NCBI GenBank assembly: GCA_020536535.1
Contig: JAHLWZ010000698.1
Coordinates: forward strand, 1,147-36,524
Length of the DNA: 35,378 bases
Source: Pelomyxa schiedti
Lineage: Eukaryota > Evosea > Pelobiontida > Pelomyxidae
Direction: 5' to 3'
Position numbers and translations under genes: made by a program. Below the pieces are notes generated by a model, which did not search any database, was not told the DNA's origin, and saw only the letters and a list, made by a program, of their open reading frames with translations. Below, in pieces: positions 26,116-35,378 of this stretch. Numbering within the stretch: the stretch's first letter is position 1; each line of letters starts with the position of its first letter.

Positions 26116-29100
26116 ATGCTGCTATCGTCGGGTGGTAGTGGCGTTCTGCTTCAAGTGGTTGGGTCCTTGCTCTCGGATATAAAGGAAACAAGAAATGCTG
26201 CTGAAGAGAAACTACATCAACTCGAGAAGCAAAACGGTTGTTTTCAATTTCTTCTTTGGACATTACTCACTCTCCAACTAGGTTTTGGTGTTGAGTTGGC
26301 TGTTACATCGCTCAAACAAGATATCCCCGTGCCGGCAAGACAGGTTTATTAAAACCTCGCAAATTCTATTCTTTTTTACTATGTTTCAGATGGCAGCCAT
26401 TGTTCTCAAGAACTATGTGAGGCAACATTGGGACTCAAAGTCATCTAAGTTTGTGGCCCCTCCAGTGGAATCAACTGACAAGCAGGCTCTCCGTGAAATA
26501 CTCCCATTTGGTTTGGGTGATCCCGAATCGAAGATAAGAACTGCAGTGGTATATCCACAACTTTAGCTTTTGTTCCATTCACTCATCACCCTATAAGTCC
26601 ATGGTTATGGCCCAAATTGCACAGTGGGACTGGCCCTCCGAGTGGCCCACTCTTCTTTCTATATTAGTGGAATACCTCCGAGGTCAAAGCACTGAAAGGG
26701 TCAAAGGTGCTATCAGGTTGCCATCTTTCACTCACTCCTTTTTAACCTTTTTTTTTTGCTTGGCACCAGATGCCTCGATATGTTTGTTACAGGAGACGCC
26801 TTAAAGTCTGGAGCAATGCCCACAGTTATAGACTTACTTTTTCCTGAGCTACTAAGACTTTTTGTCTCTCCAACAGTACTTATTGACAAGCCATATAACA
26901 GCTCCCATAACACAATCAGGTTTACGACAATGAAGTTAGGGTAAAATCGCTGTTGATCATACACTCATGCCTGCAGTGGCTTTCAATCTCTGGAGTAAGC
27001 TGTTACTCCAATTTTGATTTAAAATGGGCCACACTGTAACCCCTTTGAAAAGGATTCTGACGGGAAGGTCACCTCAGTTGTGTTTGGTCACAATCTTCCA
27101 ACATGGGTTGCAGCGTTCGCCGCTGTATTACCAAACAATGATCCATCTGTGGCTTCTTCTGGGATCAAGATGGCTGCAGTAAATGTTGTAGTCATGAGTG
27201 TTTTAATTATAACATGACACCTATTCAGGTGATTACCCTCCTGATAACCGATTTTGAAAGCCAGATAGGCGCCTATGTACCCCAAATTGCACCCCACATT
27301 TGGGCTGAATTCCTACGCACACTACCTTTGTATCCTTTCTTTATTGTTCCTTCCAACTTTTTCTTTTGTTGTTCCTTTACTTTTAGCCCAAAGGTACGAA
27401 TTTGCGTTTGTTCATGATACAGGGACTCAATTTCCACCAAATTCGTTGTTTCCTGGGCAACCACAAGCATCTGCTATATCACCAGGTCTTACAGTATTAC
27501 TCTCTAAAGTGGAAGTTGATGGAGAATCCTACGGCTTGGAGGAATATGTAATTGCTTTACTGGAATGCCTTTGTTCCATAGCGTCGTCCTCTTTAAATGT
27601 TTCAGCTTAATTGGAAGCTTAACATCTAACTTTCGAGAAAGGGTATTTTCAAGAATTCAATTAACGAACTGGTGCACACTGTTATCGGCTACATGCAAAT
27701 TACGTCGGCTGAGGTACACAAAGGGGATAGTTTCCGCTTCGTTCACCCTTCCTCAGGTTGAGCTATGGTGCAGTGATTTAGCATCGTTTATAATGAGCAA
27801 CTCCGCTTCATCATCGACACTTGGAGATGTCGACGATAATACTGTACGATCTGCCGCAGTTAATCTCTTAAAAGTGCCAGTCCTTCACCATTGAACAGCT
27901 TTTAATGTGAATTCCAGACAGTAACTGAGATGATTCCTGACACGAAAGATGCCACTTGGACTGCAATCAACACCCGCTTACAGCAGTCAAATATGATGAA
28001 AGCCTCCAGACACCCCCATTGGTGTGTTTCCTCCCTTGCACGCCAGCTCACAATTGTTTACAGGTGGAAAGTACAAGAAGCCAGTATATCAGCCTTGTGC
28101 ATTGTCGATCACATTATACTACAAGTCAATGGTGTCTCTGTAACTGGAGTACTGCAATACCTCTTGTCAGACTGGGAGCTCTCAGGTACACTGAACAAAT
28201 CAAAGTCTGCCTCACTTATGATTTTGCTACTACAGCGGAAAGCATGTCAAGTCCTAAGTACAGGCCTATACTCTTTGGTTGTAGCCTGTTTTGCATAACC
28301 AAATTTTGCATCCATCTGTGTATCGCATCAAATTCATGCAAGTCATCCTCAAACACCAGTATCAACACATTGATATGTACTACCTACATTCAACTTCTGA
28401 TCGGTGCCTACATGCGGACAGTATCCATTTCACTGAAATCTGGAAATCAAATTTTAAGTGTTTTCACGTGCAAAGCTTTGACAATGTATTCCACTGCCCC
28501 ACTATACAGTCATTAAAACCACACAGGGTTGCCCAGCACGTACAGCGGCAGTTGCATCACCACCGCGACGAAGAGGTGGAATCTATTGTATTGTTGATGT
28601 TTCAACCAGTCTTTCTACAGCAGACCGTTCTCCCATCCCTCGTTTCCCTCCTCGACCCTTCTTATGAGCCTGAGCTACTTTGTGTTGTTCTGCAGACTGT
28701 ACTTTTCATACTTGAAGTACATTAAATCCACCCCTCGAAATATCACCTCATTTTTATTACAGGTAAATAAAAGTGTGGCAGCTTGGTGTGAACCTACGTT
28801 AACAAGGGTTCTAGTAGGTGTTTGGTACAAACACTCTACAAACCCGCTCATAACTTTATATATGCTTGAACTGTTTGAGCTACTGTGTTCCCTTACGCAG
28901 TGCCATTCCGATTTGATGGTACCACCGATTTGCGTTTGTCAGTTAGTTATCTAACTACAAATCACCAACAGGAACAACTTTTACCAGTTGTCTTGGCAGC
29001 AATGGCTCTCCGTGGTACATTGTGGGGTGTTGCTCGTGGCAGTACTGTTCTACTTACAAGATTGATAGAAGCAGAGCCGCAGCTATCACCTCTTATTTCT

Positions 29101-30685
29101 CATCATGTTAAACTGGAATCTCCACCAAATACCCCTTCACCGTCCTCTTCACCACCTCTTCTTAAACCCTCACTGTCAACATCCCCTCTAAACCCGAGCC
29201 AATTGCAATCAACATCACCACCGCCGTCACCATCACCACCACCAACACCTCAGTCAGCTGCCCGGTTGTTCAGTACTCTTCAAAGGGCTGTTAAGCTCCT
29301 TGAGGATTCCGGTGATACAGAAGTATTTTCCCACTTTACCCTGTGAAATAGCAACCCACAAAATCCTAGGTTTTGCAAGCAGGCGCAGGGTGCATGAGAG
29401 CCTTCATTCATAAGATAGGTTCCTCTCACTGGAATTGGTTAGTCTCGTAAGTCTTTGGTAATTTTAACCAGTTACAATAGGGAAGGGAGCGCAAACTGCC
29501 TCCAAAGTATTGTAAACATAGTTGCAATGCTTCTGTATTCTAGGAGTGCAGGTGACGCTAGTGCGGCAGCGGCCGCTCCCCTCGTCAGTTCCTTGATGCT
29601 CTATGTATGTCAGTTTTAAGTTGATCATATTCTCAGTCTCCTAGGTATCTGACAAGCTTGGTGGCGTTTCAAGAGAGATGTTCATTGCAATGACAAAGCG
29701 ACTTCCCACAATTAAATCGACAGAAAATTTACTGGTAACTGGACCAAGCTATTTCTTCCCGACACTAATCAGAATGAAGCCGGTTTTAGGTGTTGTGGGT
29801 GAGTTACTATTTTTGGAAGCTTCACAAGTCATGCAAACTTTCAAGCAAATCGACAATAACTGTCTTCAATTTGTAGCCACTCTCTGGGTGCAACACCACC
29901 ATCAATTCCGTAAGATTCGTAGCCCTTTCGCGCTCAAAAAAAGGTTTCTCACGATAGCTCTTCATTTATTGACTACTGTGTTAGTATTCTGGGTCTAGCA
30001 AAGCTCTTTGGTTCTTTTGATGAAAGCCTTATGACTTCCATGGTCGAACATAAGTGCTCCGCCGGTAACTCCCACACACATTAGAGCATTCTACAACTAA
30101 CACTTGCTCCTGAAATAGGCCAAGCAACTAAAATACCTCTGGCACTAAAACTGCTAAAGATTCTTCTTCTGGAACACCGAATGGCGGACCCAGATGCCAA
30201 CATTACTCTACTCGTAAACCCTATACTTTTCCTTTCTGTATTGACACACAACAGCAAGACGAGAACGATACCGAGAAAGGAGGCGGAGAACCAAAGGATT
30301 CATGTGATGAAGGTGCAGGTGAAGTCCTAACACCTTCAAGTATGCACAAAGTACCCCCGTTATTTGTTTTCTTATTACCGGCTTTTCACCAGGTGAAGAG
30401 GATGATGAAGAAGAGTCAGAAGATGAAGACGAGGATTTGTTGTATACACAAGACAACCCGATTTTCAAAATCGATGTAAAGGTAAAAAAACCAAAACAAT
30501 CCACTCACATTCCACACCACTCTTTACAAGATACTAACATTATGATTCAGAAGTATTTGGAAGACATGTTTGTTGCTCAAGTAAGAGGGAACACCACATG
30601 CGGGGTACTACGCATGCTGTTTGAGCAGCTCACCCTACACGAGAAAAACTATTTTGTAAACATGTTGAAGAAACTGTCTATTTGA
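26116..30685 (+). CDS. IPO9: Importin-9 (karyopherin beta family)
   Basis: A HEAT-repeat nuclear import receptor; in animals it carries histones and ribosomal proteins. The start MLLSSGGSGVLLQVVGSLLS leads into SDIKETRNAAEEKLHQLEKQ, the standard first helices. Others: MAAIVLKNYVRQHWDSKS, MAQIAQWDWPSEWPTL, HPHWWKVQEASISAL (restored by a short intron ending at the acceptor near 28062), LYMLELFELLC and LQAGAGCMRAFI. The C-terminus has a run of Glu/Asp (about 30390-30435), LLYTQDNPIFKIDV then KYLEDMFV, matching the acidic insert plus terminal helices of IPO9. A Ser/Pro/Thr-rich insertion at about 29110-29255 is not typical of the family. More than fifteen short introns; some between 29700 and 30400 are not fully placed. 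An ATG further upstream would be out of frame, so 26116 is the likely start. Confidence 0.9.
29438..29471 (+). other. 34-nt intron in importin-9
   Basis: GT donor (GTTAGTCTCG) and TTTTAACCAG acceptor. Removal joins SSHWNC to YNREGSANCLQSIVNIVAM in phase 2 and bypasses the TAA at 29448-29450. Confidence 0.75.
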
Positions 30686-30807
30686 AAATGAACACCACAT
30701 GCATAACAGAATCCACCCCCAACTACAGTCACAAAAACTTCATCAAAATATTAACACAAACCGTTTTATGGCTTATGAGTCTTTTCTAGTGGTTTAGCTG
30801 CAAAAAG

Positions 30808-31811
30808 TCAGTGTATTGTTGGGCTAAAAAGGAAACTACTCGAAGTAGGTTGCTTGTGAGCCTCAAGTGCTAGAATTGTGGCCAAGTCAATGTCCATTTC
30901 CCGCAAACGGTCAATAAGCCCTTTCATGGTTTTTTTCGTTTCTTCTAATTCCTGTGTGGTTTTGGAATGATACTTCAGATTGGTTTGGAGCCAACCTGCC
31001 TTAAGCCATTCCGTTTAGCTAGTACAGCGTCCCTCTCAGCAGGGTCGATCATAGTAGGTCCCTAGAGAGTAGTGGTCTAAAACGTAAAAAATCAAAACAA
31101 GTGGATAAACAAAACATAGCAAAAGCAAAAGCAAAAGCAAAAGCAAAAGCAAAAGCAAAAGCAAAAGCAAAAGCAAAAGCAAAAGCAAAAGCAAAAACAA
31201 AAACAAAAGCAAAAACAAAAACAAAAACAAAAACAAAAACGCGCGGGCACAGTCACCCTTGTAGGATACTACTAGTACACCACGCAACAACACAGTCTCG
31301 AACATACAGTCTCGAGGTCGCGGACTACGACGCGCAGCAGTGCCATGTTCCTTGTGATCGTGCCGGTGCACTGGTCCAGCTTCTCCTTCTCCATCTGTGT
31401 CATCCCTGCGCACAGCACCCTCACGCTCTGCACTATCTCCGCAACTTGCCTCACCCCCGCACCCCCTCCTGTCCCTGTCCCCCCATCGTCCCCGTCCCCG
31501 TCGCCATCGCCACCTGGTCCTGCTGCCCAGCCCCTCCCGTGCCCAGGCCCCTGTGGCCAGCCACATCCCCGGTCGTGCGGGGGGGCAATATCATCCCCCT
31601 GCGCCTCGGTTGCCGTGCCAAACGACGACGACGACGTGGTCGTGGTGGTGGAAGTGGTGCTTGTACTACTACTACTACTCGCCTGTGTTGTTGATGTAGA
31701 TGTTGCCATTGAGGAGGAGGCAGACGTGGAGGCGTCCGGGGCTTGCAGTGTGTCGGTGAGGGCGACGTCGATGGGTGGGGGAGGGGGTGTGGTATGCGGC
31801 CCCGACGTCAT
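30808..31811 (-). CDS. MED30: Mediator subunit 30-like protein
   Basis: Three exons, 31308-31811, 31026-31061 and 30808-30999, give 243 codons in one frame. The N-terminus is low-complexity Pro, Ser, Thr and Gly. Recognisable sequence begins at VRQVAEIVQSVRVLCAG and continues ITRNMALLRVVVRDLET. The last exon reads NLKYHSKTTQELEETKKTMK then GLIDRLREMDIDLATIL, which resembles the conserved C-terminal MED30 helices ending LKxLIDQLRxLxxDI in plants and animals. MED30 is part of the Mediator head that links activators to RNA polymerase II. Identification rests on this pattern and gene length, so it is moderate. Intron 1 is 246 nt and contains a hexanucleotide microsatellite; intron 2 is 26 nt. Confidence 0.55.
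31000..31025 (-). other. 26-nt ultrashort intron in the MED30-like gene
   Basis: Begins GTACTAGCTAAAC and ends CTTAAG. Both flanking frames close without it (upstream frame ends in TGA, downstream frame is preceded by TAA). Removal joins them in phase 0. Confidence 0.65.
31119..31240. repeat. AAAAGC / AAAAAC hexanucleotide microsatellite
   Basis: About 120 bp of AAAAGC units that degrade to AAAAAC towards the right end. It sits entirely inside intron 1 of the MED30-like gene, where on the coding strand it reads as a T-rich repeat of GCTTTT. Confidence 0.95.
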
Positions 31812-31935
31812 GGTGTGACTGATGGGTAGTGCCGATCAAAGATAAACAAGTTGTTTGTATTGTAATCAGAGATGAGCGCAAAACGAAATGACAACCAAAA
31901 GGGGGGTAGGGTGTGGGTGGGTGTGTCGTCAGAGA

Positions 31936-34900
31936 TCAGAGCATGCCCGTCTTCTTCTTTGGTTTTGCCCATTTGCCTAGAGTGGTCTTGATGAAGTCGT
32001 CAGTGGATTGGGAGTCTGGTGTGGCACTACTAGTTGAGTGAAGGTTAACTGTTGTTGTTAAATATAAGGTGTGGGAGATACTGACCTCATTTGGCTTGGC
32101 GGCCGGCTGGGATATGATGCAAACGGCGAAGGGGTGGGTGCTTGTGAATGCGGCAGCTGGGACGACGAGGTGGTGGTTGTTGTGGTTGTTGATTGGGTTG
32201 GGGGTTTTGCTGCAGATTTGGTGTACAATGGGGGAAGTGTCCTCCGGGATGAAGATTGGGTTGATTGCGATGGAGCGGGACTTTGGGATAGGAGTTGTGA
32301 CGGCGGTGGAACATTTGGACGCACGTCCTGACAATTGGTTACCAAGAAACAAAAGGAAAAAAGATAAAAGTGTACCAGAGGAGGAGGTGCGGCAGCTGTT
32401 TTCTTGGTTGACTTCTTTGTAGTTGTTTTCTCTGCTGCCTTCTTTTTTGGGGCTTTGGTTGCAGTCTGAACCCCAGTCAGATAATAATCATTAGTTTATA
32501 AAACATCATACCTTTGGTGCAGCAGTCCTTCTTCTCTTTTGCACAGGTTGTTTGGTTTGTTTCGGTATTGCCGGGCCTTTCTTCTTGGAAGGTGCGACAG
32601 CATCTTCAGAGTCTTCATCTCCTTCATTGTCGTCATCCGGTCTGGCCTCTATGAAGTATGGGATTGGGAATTATATAAAGAGTGGATCACCCTAGATGTG
32701 GAAATGAGGAACCAAAAGTAGAGGCTGACCTACTTCGTTTTTCATGTTATCAACCCATTCGGAATTGGACAGCATTTTCAAAATGTGGTCGGCATCGTCT
32801 GGTTCATCTGCTTTGGCTTCCGCTTCCCCGGGTTTGAATGCCTGCCGTCCATCAACAATATCAAAAGATAGGAAGCACATACAGCTGAAGAAATAGAGGT
32901 TTGCTTGGCGTAACTCCGAATCATCTCCACAATCTCCTCTGGGTCAGGCACCACGCTTATTGTTTTGGCAAGATGAGTTTGTTGCATTTTCAAAATATTT
33001 TCGATGCACCTTGCCAATACATTAGTGAACAAATAGGAGTCTCGAGGAGGCTTGGGGAAAAAAGAGGAAAGTTACGGGCATACTCCACAAATGCATTGCT
33101 CTCATTCTTCGAAACAAAGGCTTGTGTGGCATGTAGTAAGTCATTGTGCGGAATAATTCGAAGTCCATCTGTTTCCAGTATTTCCAGCAGCAGGTTGTCC
33201 ACTCCTAAACGTGCAGCACCCTCGCCTGACACATCTGTACCGTCATCTGTTCCTCTGTCACGTGAGCGGTTTAATATAGCCTCTGGGTCCATGTCCATGG
33301 CCGTGGCCATAGCTGTGCTCTATCCGAAAATGGGAAAATAAGTCTTCATGCATTAAGATACCCTGGGAATTGCTTTTTTCTTCCAAATGAGAATATCTGA
33401 TGGATTGGCAACATGATTTACATATGCTTGGCCGAATCTTCCACCACCTACTGTTGGGTAGTCTGTATGATCGACCTTTGCTGTGTTAATTGTTAAAGAG
33501 CAGTGAGTAACGTGTAACTTGAAGTCTGATTAGGGGAAGCCTCAATCTTGGATCAAGCGCTGGTGAGGCGTTGGTTTGTGCAAGTTCAACCATTTGATTC
33601 ACCTTTGCAGTGAGGCACCTTGTCACTGCTTCAGGTTCTTTGGGTAAATCCTAAGCAGGTAAATTTGATTATAAAGTACGAGATGAAACTCTAACCTCTT
33701 GCTCAGAGAGCTTAATAGTGTCGTAAATAAAAGGCCTGACGTTTACAAGTGGTATCGGCTCGAGACGGAATTTGTCACCATTAATGTGAAGTAACCCAAC
33801 GTGCCTGAAACAGTGTTAACCGCAAAAGGATGTATGAGTTGGGTCACTTTTTCTTTGCTTCTCCCTCAGTCAAGGAAACGGCAACACTGGAACCTGGTTG
33901 GCATACAAAGAATTGGGCATCGGCACTTTGTTCAGGGGTAATCATGGACTCATGCTCATGACCCCATACAACGAAGTCCAAGAAGTCATCCAAGAATTTT
34001 TCTGGTATGAAATTACGGGCAGCCCTCGGGAATCTGTGCTCAGTACTCAGTCTGGTCCTGAGGGAATAACATAAATCAACCTGTTTTGGTGGATCATCAT
34101 AACAGTGAACCATTTGTCCTCTTGCTCAGCTGGCCGGATCAACTTGACATGTTTGGCTTCAAAAGTGCGTCTCAGACGTTCATCTCTTATGTTTCCTAGG
34201 CCATAAATTGCAACTTTCGTCTCCCCTACACTAATTAAAAAGCGGTAAAGCTTTGGTCGCACACCTTTCTCGAAAAGCAAGGGATACATAACGATATCGT
34301 CGATTCGATTTGTTTTTCCAAAGTAATTGATGTAGCCAGAGACTGAGAGTAGATCGAGGCCAGAGTAACCCCCCTTTGTATGGGTTGAAGGATCAATCTC
34401 GATAGGCTCTACTAACCCCAGACGGGTCGTCATGGTTTCCATGAATGGCAAAGATTGGCATTTCCACATTGAAATTTGGGTCCTCATAATTTGCCCTTGG
34501 GAATGGGCCCGTGAAACTGAGTGAAGGATCACTGACCATGCGGACTCCAACGGCCCTGTCGCCCATGCAGTACTTCCTAAATTTCTGTTAAATCTCACAA
34601 ATCTTAACAACGCTATACCGCAGCAACTCTATGGTTTTGTGGAGAGTTTGTCTAGACGGCTTGTTTTCATGGAACAAATCTCCACCAAAAATCATAAAAT
34701 CAGCGTTTTTATTCTTAGCCATTTGTAGTATCTCCTCAAACACAATAAAAGAGTCTGCTCCCCTTTGCGTAGTTTTTAATGAATGAGAAGAAAATAAGGA
34801 GGAAAAAGTACCGACCTGATAGGGTCTTTTTCATCAAACCCAAGATGCGTGTCTGTGGCTATCATAATACGCATCGTCGACTGCATCGAAACAACAACAA

Positions 34901-35114
34901 CAAAGTGAGCAAACACAGTCACAACCCCAACAATAAGTATAGCTGTCGTACTACGATCACACACAACACACACAACACACGCAACACACACAACACACAC
35001 CGATTCCATCTGGCTCGTTGTTGGCGCCTCGCCCTCCCCGTCGCCCCCGCCCCCGCCCACGGCCACGCCACCTCCCGCTCCCCCGCCACCACTACCGTCT
35101 CCATCGGACGACAT
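31936..35114 (-). CDS. MRE11: MRE11 double-strand-break repair nuclease
   Basis: Nuclease subunit of the MRE11-RAD50-NBS1 complex. Exons 5'-3': 35001-35114, 34816-34880, 34619-34762, 34417-34576, 34081-34373 and 34057 downwards. All phosphodiesterase motifs are present: MIATDTHLGFDEKDPIRG, FMIFGGDLFHENKPS, IFAIHGNHDDPSG, TVMMIHQNR, FVVWGHEHE. FFVCQPGSSVAVSLTEGEA is the conserved capping-domain entry. The C-terminal part has LLHATQAFVSKNESNAFVE, an acidic patch, then a Lys/Ala/Pro/Thr-rich histone-H1-like run (KTATKAPKKKAAEKTTTKK), a Ser/Pro/Gln-rich linker and a final DDFIKTTLGKWAKPKKK. The Gly-rich first 30 residues precede a 120-nt GT-rich intron that splices at MES|STMRIMIA. Some splice sites between 31950 and 33850 are approximate. 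Confidence 0.93.
34058..34080 (-). other. 23-nt ultrashort intron in MRE11
   Basis: Begins GTTGATTTATG and ends CCCTCAG. Removal joins IHQN-R to TRLSTEHRFPRAARNFIPE in phase 2, exactly the spacing between motif IV and NFIPE in other MRE11 proteins. As 23 is not a multiple of three, retention would shift the frame. Confidence 0.9.
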
Positions 35115-35378
35115 GTTTTATGTTTGTTATTAAATGGCTTGGGAGGACCTGCTGATTTGTGATTGGGAACCTGGATCAGGGGCTCGGGAGAACTGCGAGA
35201 GGAACAACTGACTCCAGAAAAACAGGGTAGAAGAAGAACTTCTTAAAACAAAGATGTCTCGCTGCTGCCACCCACTTCCACAATTGTGTGAAGAAACCGG
35301 ACCCCTGTTTTTAACCTAGAGTCGTTGCCATTCTCTTTTTCTTAAATCACAAGTGATAAAACGGCCAATGAGGCATTT
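35115..35378. other. MRE11 upstream region to window end
   Basis: 264 bp upstream of the MRE11 start with no ORF longer than about 20 codons and no recognised element. Confidence 0.5.

Noticed and set aside
31101-31694. Plus-strand ORF starting with a Lys-Ala repeat
   Set aside because: The Lys-Ala run is a translation of the AAAAGC microsatellite, and the rest is antisense to the MED30-like exon 1.

Overview
This is nuclear DNA from a unicellular eukaryote. Nearly every gene is split by GT..AG introns, and the gene set includes RNA polymerase III, an importin, NTF2, NMD3, MRE11, a GATA factor and a guanylate-binding protein. An electron-transfer-flavoprotein:ubiquinone oxidoreductase with a plausible targeting exon implies respiring mitochondria. 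Base composition is near-balanced and genes are packed 40-500 bp apart. I cannot place the organism more precisely than a free-living or parasitic protist with intact mitochondria.

Layout: 1-501 holds a 380-bp-spaced direct repeat carrying a tiny ORF. 561-1398 is a long imperfect palindrome (fold-back element). 1433-5629 (+) is a Roco protein whose Roc GTPase and kinase catalytic motifs are all degenerate. 5846-8451 (-) is ETF-QO. 8719-14794 (-) is the RNA polymerase III largest subunit. 14838-15394 (-) is a small unrecognised gene. 15572-16136 (+) is NTF2. 16262-19111 (-) is a membrane-anchored GBP-like GTPase. 19112-20142 is the largest intergenic gap. 20143-21927 (+) is a membrane-anchored metallo-beta-lactamase-fold protein. 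21872-23063 (-) is a GATA zinc-finger factor whose 3' end overlaps the previous gene. 23397-25640 (+) is NMD3. 26116-30685 (+) is importin-9. 30808-31811 (-) is a Mediator subunit 30-like protein. 31936-35114 (-) is MRE11.

The two most notable things are these. First, ultrashort introns of 23-27 nt sit among ordinary 34-60 nt introns. Several are fixed by reading frame plus homology to conserved proteins (MRE11, ETF-QO), which makes them hard to explain away. Second, the Roco protein keeps the fold landmarks of LRR-like, Roc, COR and kinase domains but has lost the P-loop, the VAIK lysine, the HRD aspartate and the DFG motif, so it looks like a combined pseudo-GTPase and pseudokinase.

The genes are mostly unrelated housekeeping functions (tRNA/5S transcription, nuclear import, 60S export, DNA repair, fatty-acid and amino-acid electron transfer). 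I see no operon-like logic. Exon models were built by hand from frame continuity and family knowledge; spans are firmer than individual internal splice sites.
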